Assembly: GCA_020431545.1 (NCBI GenBank)
Contig: JAGQIB010000405.1
Coordinates: forward strand, 1 to 10,589
DNA: 10,589 nt
Reading direction: 5' to 3'
Source: Gemmatimonadota bacterium
Lineage (GTDB): Bacteria > ARS69
Below the pieces are notes generated by a model. The model did no database searches and was not told the DNA's origin. It saw nothing but the letters and a program-made list of their open reading frames with translations. Both the position numbers and the translations under genes were made by a program. How positions within the stretch are numbered: the stretch's first letter is position 1; each line of letters opens with the position of its first letter. Below, one piece after another: positions 4,457 through 10,589 of the stretch.

Positions 4457-6597
4457 CGGATCACGACCAGACGTCCCGTCTGCTCCTGTCCGTCGTCCGC
4501 GCGCACGTGCCAGACGTAGACCCCGCTCACCGTGTCCTGCCCGTTCTTCGAGATCAGATTCCAGTACGTCTGGCCGGCGGCCGCCCCGGATCCGGCGTCG
4601 TGTTCGATTGTCGCGACGTGGTCGCCGCTCAGGGTGAAGATGCGGATCGTGGCGCGCGCCGGCAGGTTGAAGAACCGGACCCGCCGGCCCGTCGGCTCGC
4701 CCGGTGTCTCGAGGAGATCCCATGCCGCGGACTCCTTGTACGGATTCGGGACGACGTACACGTCGTCCAGGGTCTGCGCGGGCGTGGTGCGCGGCATCAC
4801 GCGTCGCATCGTCTGGCTGAACTTCCCGTACTTCGGAGGGGCCTCGCGGATCCACGTCGTCTCCGGGGGGTCCGCCTCGAAGTCGACCACGGGACGGAAC
4901 GTTCCGCGATCGTACGCGGTGACGGCGTACCAGTACCAGAAACCGTTCTGGACACGGGTGTCCACGAACCGGTACTGGCCCACTCCGAGACCGCCGGTGT
5001 CGATCCGGCCGAGCTCGGTGGAGTCGAAGTCCGCGACGAGCCGCCACATGTTTTCCGACGGGACGTTCGACTCCCGGATCCAGCCCTCCGCCTTCCAGAC
5101 CTGGTATCCCGCGAAGTCGAGCTCGCCGGTGAGCGGATCCGCGGTGTTCTCCGAAAAGTTGTCCCACTCGAGCGTGACGCTTCGATCTCCCGGGGTGACC
5201 CTCTGGTTCGGTGGCGGTGGCGGCGAGGACGTGGACCAGTGGACGATCTCGCCGTTGTCGTCCTCCCCGTCGTAGGCGCGCTGCGCCTGGATCGGATTCG
5301 TCATGTCGGGAAACCGCACGACGTTGCCGAGCTCGTCGACCCGCTCGATCATCTCGCCGCACACGAACGCGACCTGGAACGTGAGCGTCGATCCGGGAGG
5401 GATGCGCGCGAAGGGCCCGGCCGAGACAAGGAACCGGTAGTCCGCGGAGCGCACCGAGTTCGGCTCGATCGTGGGCGACGTGTCGCTCAGGCCGCGGAGG
5501 AGGCGGTAGCGCTCCAGATCGTTGCGCGGATCGTTGAAGCCGCGCGCGAAGGTGGTGAACGCGTGGATTCCGACCTCGCGCGGTGCGAGCGGCTCCTCGC
5601 CGCCCGCGGTGGTCGTGTCGACCGTGTGCCCGAGGAACAGCGCGCCGAGGTAGCCGGAGACGTCGTCGTTCTGGAGGCCGAGCTCGTCGTACATGTAGCC
5701 CATGGTCAGGTCGATGTCGACCGGCGGGCCGACCGGCGGCGTGAGCGTCGTGTCCACCGTGGTGAACGCGACGTGATCGTCGACCGACACGTCGAGATCC
5801 GGGTCGTCGATACCCACGTCCGAGTCCACCATGAAGCCCACGTAGGCGTGCTCGATGTCCCAGCCGGTACCGTCGAGGAGATCCGAGATGTTCCGGATCC
5901 GGAACTCCACGCCGACGAAGTCGTCGAAGCCGGGATCGGTCCACTGGTAGCTCTCCTGCGTCACCTGCAATCCGAGCGGGTGGTGGTGATCCGACTGATC
6001 CGGGTTGAAGCGGTTCTCGAACGTCGACGTGTCGTACATCACCGACCGGAACATCTGCTGCGAGATCCCGGCGAAGTCCTCGTCGATGCGGCCGTCGCCG
6101 TCGTTGTCGGCTCCGTCCAGGGGATCCTCGTCCACGAGACCGTCGCCGTCGTCGTCGAAACGGCGAGTGCCGTTCGGCGCGCCTTCGAACGTCTCGCAGA
6201 TTCCGACCGCGGGCGAGCCGCAGCCTTCGTCCGGCGTCGTGTTCACGAGCTCGCCGAACTGACCGAAGCGACCGGTGGTCACGAGGGTGTCGACTTCGCC
6301 GTCGCGGTGCACCACACCGCCGACCCAGAGCGCGGCCGCGTACAGGTACTCCTCGTCCGCGCCCGCGGGCCATTCGCCCGAGGGATTCGTGAGGTCCTGG
6401 CCGTTGCGTCCGAACATTCCCCAGTTCGACACGTGCAACAGCAGGTTGCCCACGGAGTGGTACCAGCCCGCATACTCGTGGACCCGCCCGGCGGGTTCGG
6501 GTCGATCGGCGCTGCGGGCGCTCGCGGTCGGCGGCGCGAAGAGGATCGGGGCAAGCAAGAAGGGGTACCCGCGGGCCAGCGCGCGGGAGAGCGACAT
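4453..6597 (-). CDS. Large secreted protein with Ca2+-loop, FnIII-like and C-terminal sorting-type domain
   Basis: A 714-aa exported protein. The signal peptide spans residues 1-28 (cleavage near TASA). The N-terminal region has a pattern I recall from FCB-lineage surface proteins (GMFGRNG, YLYAAALWVGG at 84-94). Two Asp-rich loops, FDDDGDGLVDED (147-158) and GADNDGDGRIDED (162-174), are thrombospondin-3/dockerin-like Ca2+ sites. A large beta-rich middle follows; residues about 455-565 look fibronectin-III-like (VTLEWD...GYQVWKAE...FWYWYAVTAYD). The end (613-714) begins VYVVPNPYK and finishes SGVYVWHV...GRLVVIR, the layout of type-IX secretion sorting or FlgD-Ig-like modules. The start is fixed by AAGGAG (6604-6609), six bases upstream. 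It overlaps the following lipoprotein gene by 4 nt. Role: probably a surface-displayed or released protein; no catalytic motif was found. Confidence 0.83.
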   Translation of the reverse strand: MSLSRALARGYPFLLAPILFAPPTASARSADRPEPAGRVHEYAGWYHSVGNLLLHVSNWGMFGRNGQDLTNPSGEWPAGADEEYLYAAALWVGGVVHRDGEVDTLVTTGRFGQFGELVNTTPDEGCGSPAVGICETFEGAPNGTRRFDDDGDGLVDEDPLDGADNDGDGRIDEDFAGISQQMFRSVMYDTSTFENRFNPDQSDHHHPLGLQVTQESYQWTDPGFDDFVGVEFRIRNISDLLDGTGWDIEHAYVGFMVDSDVGIDDPDLDVSVDDHVAFTTVDTTLTPPVGPPVDIDLTMGYMYDELGLQNDDVSGYLGALFLGHTVDTTTAGGEEPLAPREVGIHAFTTFARGFNDPRNDLERYRLLRGLSDTSPTIEPNSVRSADYRFLVSAGPFARIPPGSTLTFQVAFVCGEMIERVDELGNVVRFPDMTNPIQAQRAYDGEDDNGEIVHWSTSSPPPPPNQRVTPGDRSVTLEWDNFSENTADPLTGELDFAGYQVWKAEGWIRESNVPSENMWRLVADFDSTELGRIDTGGLGVGQYRFVDTRVQNGFWYWYAVTAYDRGTFRPVVDFEADPPETTWIREAPPKYGKFSQTMRRVMPRTTPAQTLDDVYVVPNPYKESAAWDLLETPGEPTGRRVRFFNLPARATIRIFTLSGDHVATIEHDAGSGAAAGQTYWNLISKNGQDTVSGVYVWHVRADDGQEQTGRLVVIR

Positions 6598-6611
6598 TCT
6601 CCACTCCTTCC

Positions 6612-6642
6612 CGGTTCGGCTCGCGGTCGGTTCGACTCGCGG
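6612..6642. repeat. Tandem 16-bp-period direct repeat in the 5' leader of the 714-aa gene
   Basis: CGGTTCGGCTCGCGG (6612-6626) and CGGTTCGACTCGCGG (6628-6642) differ at one base and repeat with a 16-base period. They lie just upstream of the ribosome site (6604-6609) of the minus-strand gene, so they would be transcribed in its leader. Confidence 0.6.
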
Positions 6643-6768
6643 GCGCGGCGGCCAGGGGAGAAGCGGAAGCGGCCCGGGGAAAGGACCTGGACGTCGCCAC
6701 TATGCAAACGTTCCGCGAATCCGCAAGGGAGTGCTAGTGTCGGTTCTCGGATTTCGTGAGCCGCTCGC

Positions 6769-6776
6769 GGAGAGGG
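6769..6776 (+). promoter_or_regulatory. Ribosome binding site deciding a TTG start
   Basis: GGAGAGGG ends six bases before TTG 6783. The in-frame GTG at 6756 has no purine-rich site before it. Confidence 0.6.
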
Positions 6777-6782
6777 AATCGA

Positions 6783-8291
6783 TTGAGGTCACGTGACACG
6801 CTGCTGCTCGGCTCGCTCGCCGTCGTCGCAATCGTCGGCTGCGGGGGACCGCCGGAGCGCCCGGTGGAGCGCGCTCTCGCGGAGGGACGCGAGTCGGAGG
6901 CCTGGGCGCTCGCCCGGGCCGCCGTGCAAGCGACGCCGGACTCCGCCGCCACTTGGCGCGATGTGGCGCACGCGGCGTTGCGCACGTTCCGTACTCCGGA
7001 GGGAGTGGAGGCCGCCGCGAAGGCGTGCGAGCTCGCCCCCGAGGACTGGCGCGCCCGTCTGCTCGCGGCGGAGCTCGATCAACGCCGGTTCCGGAACGTG
7101 GCGGCGCTCGCCGCGGCCGAGCGCGCGACCGAGCTCGCTCCGGACGACGTTCGCCCCTGGATCGCGCTCGGCACGCTCCGGTTCGGCGGCGGGATGGTCG
7201 GCACGGCGGAGCCGGAGCTCGCCGAGGTCGCGTTCCGGCGGGCTCTCGAGCGAGATCCGGAGTCCCCGCGCGCCCGATTCGGCCTCGCGAAGGCGCTCGT
7301 GCTCGCGGGCCGCGACGAGGAGGCACGGCCGTTGCTGGACGCGATCCTCGCGGCGGATCACGCGAAGGAGGCGCCGGCCGACGCGTGGTACCAGCGCGGC
7401 CTGCTCCGGATGCGGGCCCGCGACCACGAAGGGGCGGTCGACGACTTTCGGCGGGCCGTGGCGATGGAACCCGGAGACCCCGCCGCGTGGTTCAACCTGG
7501 GTCGCCTGCTGCCGCGTCTCGGCGAGCCGGACGAGGCGAAGGCGGCGCTCGCGCGCGGCAACGCGGCGCGGGAGCGGTCGGAGCGGATCCATTCGCTGGA
7601 GGTCTCGTGGCACTCGAACGCCGACACCGGGTCCGGTCTGACGCTCGTGTCGGCCTGGCGCGACGCGGGACGGCTCGGCGAGGCCCGCCGTCTCGCGGAG
7701 ACGCTGGTGGAGGATCGGCCGCAGGTCCCGCCGGTCCATCTCGAGCTCGCGGAAACGCTGCTGCAGCTCGGCGATCCCGCCGGGGCGGAACGCGCGGCCC
7801 AGCGGGCGCTGGATCTGAATGCGCAGAATCTGCGGGCGCGGTGGGTGATCGCGCGGGCCCGGGTCGCGGCCGGCGATCCGGCGGGCGCGCTCGAGGTGCT
7901 CGGTGAGGAGAACGTCGGCTCGGAGGACGTCCGGATCGCGTCCGTGGTGGGCGCGGCCTCGACCGCGCTCGGCCGACCGGACGAAGGCGAGCGCCTGCTG
8001 TCCCTCGCGCTCGCGCGCGCGCCGGAGCGAACGGACTGGCTGATCGATCGGGCGCGCGCCCGGATCGCGAAGGGCGCGGGCGAATCGGCGGAGGGCGACC
8101 TGCGGGCCGCGCTTCGCGCCGATCCGGAATCCGTGGAGGCGATGCGACTGCTCGCCGACCGGCTCGAGAGCAACGCTCGCGCGGACGAGGCGGCCGATCT
8201 TCGCCGGCGCGCGGACCGCACGGAGCAGGAACACGAGGCCGCACGCGCGGCCCGGGAGCGCGAATGGCGTCACGATTTTCTCTCGCACTGA
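6783..8291 (+). CDS. TPR-repeat lipoprotein
   Basis: A 502-aa lipoprotein made almost entirely of tetratricopeptide repeats, a protein-protein interaction scaffold. The signal sequence ends in a textbook lipobox IVGC (Cys20). About 13 helical-pair units follow from residue 26 to 496; the best are 198-232 (AWYQRGLLRMRARDHEGAVDDFRRAV) and 233-261 (AWFNLGRLLPRLGEPDEAKAAL), with a non-repeat break near 266-286. The C-terminus is a charged helix (483-498). TTG at 6783 is preferred over GTG 6756 because GGAGAGGG sits at correct distance and the signal peptide becomes standard; starting at GTG would add nine residues. Its last 28 nt overlap the CRTAC1-like gene, so the two are likely coupled. A TPR protein upstream of a CRTAC1-type protein is an arrangement known in Planctomycetes, Acidobacteria and relatives; function there is not established. 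Confidence 0.85.
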   Translation: MRSRDTLLLGSLAVVAIVGCGGPPERPVERALAEGRESEAWALARAAVQATPDSAATWRDVAHAALRTFRTPEGVEAAAKACELAPEDWRARLLAAELDQRRFRNVAALAAAERATELAPDDVRPWIALGTLRFGGGMVGTAEPELAEVAFRRALERDPESPRARFGLAKALVLAGRDEEARPLLDAILAADHAKEAPADAWYQRGLLRMRARDHEGAVDDFRRAVAMEPGDPAAWFNLGRLLPRLGEPDEAKAALARGNAARERSERIHSLEVSWHSNADTGSGLTLVSAWRDAGRLGEARRLAETLVEDRPQVPPVHLELAETLLQLGDPAGAERAAQRALDLNAQNLRARWVIARARVAAGDPAGALEVLGEENVGSEDVRIASVVGAASTALGRPDEGERLLSLALARAPERTDWLIDRARARIAKGAGESAEGDLRAALRADPESVEAMRLLADRLESNARADEAADLRRRADRTEQEHEAARAAREREWRHDFLSH

Positions 8292-9871
8292 TCGCTGCGG
8301 CCGGGATGGCTGCGGCCGGCATCGCCGCCGCCGATCCCGCATTCCGCGACGTTTCCGCGGAGTGCGGCATCGATTTCGTCCATGCGAACGGCGCCACCGG
8401 CGGCAAGAACTACTACGAGGTGATGGGTTCCGGCGTGGCCGTGCTCGACTTCGATGGCGACGGGCGCCTCGACGTCTACTGCGTCACGTGCGTCGGTCCG
8501 AACCGCCTGTACCGGAACGTCGGCGAGTTCCGATTCGAGGAAGTGCCCGGCGCGGCCGGCGCGGCGGACGAGGGCTACGGCATGGGCGCGGTCGCGGCGG
8601 ATGCGGACTCGGACGGCGACGCGGACCTGTACGTGACGAACTTCGGCGCGAACGCGCTGTACCGGAACGACGGCGGACGCTTCGCGCGCGTGACGGCCGG
8701 CGCCGAGGACGACCGCTGGGGCTGCGGCGCCTCGTTCCTGGACTACGATCGTGACGGGGTGCTCGATCTCTACGTGGTCAACTACGTGCAGTGCGCGGTA
8801 CCCGACACGAACGTGTGCCCCACCGAGGACGGCCATCGTCTGTACTGCGGCCCGCGACGTTACCCGCGCGCCGCCGACGTTCTGCTCCGCGGCCTCGGTG
8901 ATCTCCGGTTCGAGGACGTCTCGGAGAAGGCCGGCGTGGCCGGAGTCTCCGGGCGCGGCCTCGGCGTGATCGCGTTCGACGCGGATCGTGACTCGTGGCC
9001 CGACCTGTACGTGGCGAACGACCTCGACCCGAACTTCCTGTTCCGCAATCTCGGCGACGGGACGTTCGAGGAGATCGGCATCCTCTCCGGGGTCAGCCAC
9101 TCCGAGGACGGGATGGAAGAGAGCGGGATGGGGGTGGCGGCCGGGGACTACGACCGCGACGGCTGGCTCGACCTCTTCGTGACGAACTACGTGAACGAGA
9201 CGAACACGCTGTATCACAACGAAGGCGACGGCTTCTTCCTCGACGTCTCCGCGATGACCGGCGTGGGACCGTCCAGCCTGCCCTGGATCTCGTGGGGCAC
9301 CGAGTTCCTGGACTGGGATCTCGACGGCTGGCCCGATCTGCTGGTGGTGAACGGCCACACCGAGTCGGAGCCCGAGCTCGTGGACCCCACCACGACCTGG
9401 AAGCAGCGTGGATTCCTCTACCGGAACGTCGGCGAGGGGCGCTTCGAGGACGTCACGCAGTCCGCCGCCCCGGCCCTGCTGGCGCCGCGCGCGAGTCGCG
9501 CCGCCGCGTTCGGTGACCTCGACGACGACGGGGACATCGACGTGATCGTGCAGGCACAGAACGCACCGCTGCTCGTGCTGCGCAACACCGCCGCCGATGC
9601 GAACTGGATCGGCGTGTCCACGCGCGGCTCGCGCTCGAACCGCGACGGCGTGGGCGCCCGCGTGGAGGTCCACACGGGCGACGTGACTCTCGTTCGCGAA
9701 CGTCAGGCCGGCGGGAGCTATCTCTCCTCGAACGACCCGCGACTCACGTTCGGCCTCGGCTCGAGCGCGGCGGTGGACTCGATCGTGGTCGCGTGGCCCT
9801 CCGGCTCGACGAGCGTGCTGCGTGCGCCCGCGATCGGTCGCTACCACGAGATCGTGGAGAGCGAGGACTGA
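8264..9871 (+). CDS. CRTAC1-like protein: FG-GAP/VCBS beta-propeller plus ASPIC/UnbV domain
   Basis: A 535-aa exported protein. The signal peptide ends near residue 23 (IAAA-DP). Seven Asp-rich calcium loops of the form DxDxDG...D mark seven propeller blades: D62, D113, D160, D239, D295, D350 and D418. The fourth (DADRDSWPD) has Ser in place of the usual Gly. Between blades three and four lies a Cys-containing insert (C177, C185, C195, with YCGPRRYP) that recurs in this family. The C-terminal ASPIC/UnbV domain covers about 446-530, with DGVGARVEV, GGSYLSSNDPRLTFGLG and VAWPSG. The architecture equals proteins annotated as CRTAC1 family, presumed extracellular and Ca2+-stabilised; the precise role is unknown. 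GGGAG (8254-8258) precedes the ATG by five bases, inside the TPR gene, supporting coupled translation. Confidence 0.92.
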   Translation: MASRFSLALIAAAGMAAAGIAAADPAFRDVSAECGIDFVHANGATGGKNYYEVMGSGVAVLDFDGDGRLDVYCVTCVGPNRLYRNVGEFRFEEVPGAAGAADEGYGMGAVAADADSDGDADLYVTNFGANALYRNDGGRFARVTAGAEDDRWGCGASFLDYDRDGVLDLYVVNYVQCAVPDTNVCPTEDGHRLYCGPRRYPRAADVLLRGLGDLRFEDVSEKAGVAGVSGRGLGVIAFDADRDSWPDLYVANDLDPNFLFRNLGDGTFEEIGILSGVSHSEDGMEESGMGVAAGDYDRDGWLDLFVTNYVNETNTLYHNEGDGFFLDVSAMTGVGPSSLPWISWGTEFLDWDLDGWPDLLVVNGHTESEPELVDPTTTWKQRGFLYRNVGEGRFEDVTQSAAPALLAPRASRAAAFGDLDDDGDIDVIVQAQNAPLLVLRNTAADANWIGVSTRGSRSNRDGVGARVEVHTGDVTLVRERQAGGSYLSSNDPRLTFGLGSSAAVDSIVVAWPSGSTSVLRAPAIGRYHEIVESED

Positions 9872-9899
9872 CGCTCCGCGTCGCGACGCGCGGGCGTCA
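9869..9899. terminator. Symmetric hairpin spanning two convergent stop codons
   Basis: TGACGC (9869-9874) pairs with GCGTCA (9894-9899), and the centre CGCGTCGCGACGCG (9877/8-9891) is itself a palindrome, giving a near-continuous stem with one bulged C. Both stop codons (plus TGA 9869-9871, minus TGA 9899-9897) are the outermost pairs. There is no T run on either side, so it may act as an mRNA 3'-end structure rather than a classical terminator. Confidence 0.45.
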
Positions 9900-10424
9900 G
9901 GCGGGCGGGATGTCGCCCGCGTAGTCCGCTCGGTACTCCGCGAGCCTCGCCGCCCACAGCTGCGCCATCGTCGTGGCGAACTGCCGCAGGTGGAGCAGGT
10001 CGTGCACGCGCCAGGCCGTGATGAAATCACCGGCCTTCATCGTGCCACCGCGCGGATGGTCCACCGTCTTCTCCAGATCCTCCGGCGTCAGGGTGGAGAG
10101 CCAGCGGCACGAGTCCGCGCGCTCCGACGACCAGTCGAGGAAGACGGCGCCGGGATCCATCTCGTTGTACTGCCGCGACGTGACCCAGCCGACCGGATCG
10201 ATCCCCTTGTCGATCGGCCGCCCCTCCACCGCGCAGCGCGCTCGCTCGCGGAAGTCCTCCTTCTCCTCGTCCCGCAGGTGCGCGAGGATCTCGAGCGGCG
10301 ACCAGCGCTCCGGAGAGGGGCGCGAGCGGAGCATCTCCAGCTCCGTGCCCTGGAAGATTCCGAGCAGCGCGCCGGGGAAGCGCGCGAAGTCGTCGATCAT
10401 CCGGAACAGCGTTTCTTCGTTCAT
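9897..10424 (-). CDS. DinB-family four-helix-bundle protein
   Basis: A 175-aa cytoplasmic protein of the DinB/YfiT-like superfamily, putative metal-dependent enzymes (some are thiol transferases or hydrolases). The metal-binding histidines are visible: His49 in EILAHLRDEE, and His141 and His145 in VHDLLHLRQ, the classic H...HxxxH triad of the fold. PSPERWSPLEILAHL is the usual entry motif of this family. The length is typical. The start is supported by GGAGG (10429-10433), four bases upstream. Its ATG overlaps the stop of the preceding lipid-kinase-like gene as ATGA (10421-10424), so the two form an operon. The substrate is not predictable from sequence; a link to lipid metabolism is suggested only by that neighbour. 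Confidence 0.87.
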   Translation of the reverse strand: MNEETLFRMIDDFARFPGALLGIFQGTELEMLRSRPSPERWSPLEILAHLRDEEKEDFRERARCAVEGRPIDKGIDPVGWVTSRQYNEMDPGAVFLDWSSERADSCRWLSTLTPEDLEKTVDHPRGGTMKAGDFITAWRVHDLLHLRQFATTMAQLWAARLAEYRADYAGDIPPA

Positions 10425-10589
10425 TTCGCCTCCGTCGCGGGGACGCGCGCGCGGAGCGCCCCGGGTTCGATACGGATGTTGAGCTCGTGACGTCGCTCGG
10501 AGTAGACCTCGCCGTCGGCGTGGAACGGGAACCCGCGCCGCGACGTGAAGGTCAGACGCTCGCCCCGGAACATCGAGACGCGCCGGTCG
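10421..10589 (-). CDS. C-terminus of a diacylglycerol/lipid-kinase-like protein (partial, cut by window edge)
   Basis: The frame ending at TGA 10423-10421 gives the last 55 residues of a gene that enters from beyond 10589. It reads DRRVSMFRGERLTFTS, then FPFHADGEVYSERRHELNI, then IEPGALRARVPA. This matches the C-terminal end of YegS/DagK-type lipid kinases, where a conserved DGE is followed by a strand and a terminal 'P-x-A-L-x-x-x-V-P' motif. These enzymes phosphorylate diacylglycerol or related lipids at the inner membrane face. The catalytic N-terminal domain is outside the window, so activity cannot be judged. The 4-nt overlap with the DinB-like gene indicates co-transcription. An alternative is another protein with the same C-terminal beta fold. 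Confidence 0.6.
   Translation of the reverse strand, partial: DRRVSMFRGERLTFTSRRGFPFHADGEVYSERRHELNIRIEPGALRARVPATEAK

Larger units (their letters stand above)
6598..6782. promoter_or_regulatory. Divergent intergenic control region
   Basis: This region separates two divergent units and should hold both promoters. On the minus strand TTGCGG and CATAGT, 16 bases apart (about 6702-6729), are a weak sigma-70-like pair. On the plus strand TTCCGC (6711-6716) and TAGTGT (6735-6740), 18 bases apart, are equally weak. No convincing operator dyad was seen. Confidence 0.35.

Noticed and set aside
4457..6700. Minus-strand frame running into the 169-aa lipoprotein from 6700
   Set aside because: Arg-rich shadow of the 714-aa gene; the lipoprotein's own start at 4456 has a clean signal peptide.
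4507..6759. 750-aa plus-strand open frame
   Set aside because: Antisense to the 714-aa gene; Arg/Val/Glu/His-rich translation typical of the mirror frame in GC-rich DNA.
6789..8342. 517-aa minus-strand open frame
   Set aside because: Antisense mirror of the TPR gene, with no recognisable domain and no ribosome site considered convincing.
8270..10030. 586-aa minus-strand open frame
   Set aside because: Antisense mirror of the CRTAC1-like gene; its Asp/Val/His-rich pattern arises from the complementary calcium-loop codons.
1..10589. tRNA, rRNA, CRISPR arrays, insertion sequences, defence genes
   Set aside because: Looked for and not seen: no clover-leaf or TTCGA-arm signatures in the intergenic stretches, no regularly spaced repeats, and no transposase, nuclease or phage-like motifs in any supported gene.

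Overview
This is a GC-rich chromosomal window (about two-thirds G+C by eye, with strong G/C bias at third codon positions) from a didermic bacterium that exports a lot of protein. Of the nine well-supported genes, three carry lipoprotein-type signals, one more has a degenerate lipobox, and three others have ordinary signal peptides. The 714-aa protein ends in a PNPY / 'SGVYVWHV...GRLVVIR' module of the type-IX-sorting or FlgD-Ig-like kind. That module, together with a TPR lipoprotein followed by a CRTAC1 (FG-GAP plus ASPIC/UnbV) protein, suggests an uncultured FCB-related lineage of the Eisenbacteria / Krumholzibacteria / Latescibacteria / Gemmatimonadota sort. The taxon is an inference; there is no rRNA or marker gene here.

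Layout. 1-226: probable tail of an upstream gene, a hairpin and a promoter-like site. 227-1198 (+): PAPS-type sulfotransferase, closed by a strong hairpin at 1225-1252 that also lies behind the convergent gene. 1296-2105 (-): secreted probable lipoprotein of unknown function. 2106-2350: divergent control region with a sigma-54-like promoter facing the lipoprotein gene, an IHF-like AT-rich patch and two dyads of half-site CGTGA. 2351-3939 (+): two-gene unit, a GH113-like glycosidase lipoprotein overlapping by 4 nt a small outer-membrane-barrel-like protein. 3947-6597 (-): two-gene unit, the 714-aa secreted multidomain protein overlapping by 4 nt a 169-aa lipoprotein. 6598-6782: second divergent control region. 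6783-9871 (+): two-gene unit, the TPR lipoprotein (TTG start) overlapping by 28 nt the seven-bladed CRTAC1-like protein. 9897-10589 (-): a DinB-fold protein preceded, with a 4-nt overlap, by the C-terminal end of a diacylglycerol/lipid-kinase-like gene cut by the window edge.

How the genes fit together. The four two-gene units are each tightly overlapped, so partners are probably made together. Three of them pair a lipoprotein with another exported protein, which points to cell-surface assemblies: glycan processing, a surface-displayed Ca2+-loop protein with its lipoprotein, and a TPR/propeller pair. No known defence, mobile or CRISPR system is visible. The most unusual non-coding signal is the 2106-2350 control region, whose parts are ordered like a classical sigma-54 promoter with a remote enhancer.
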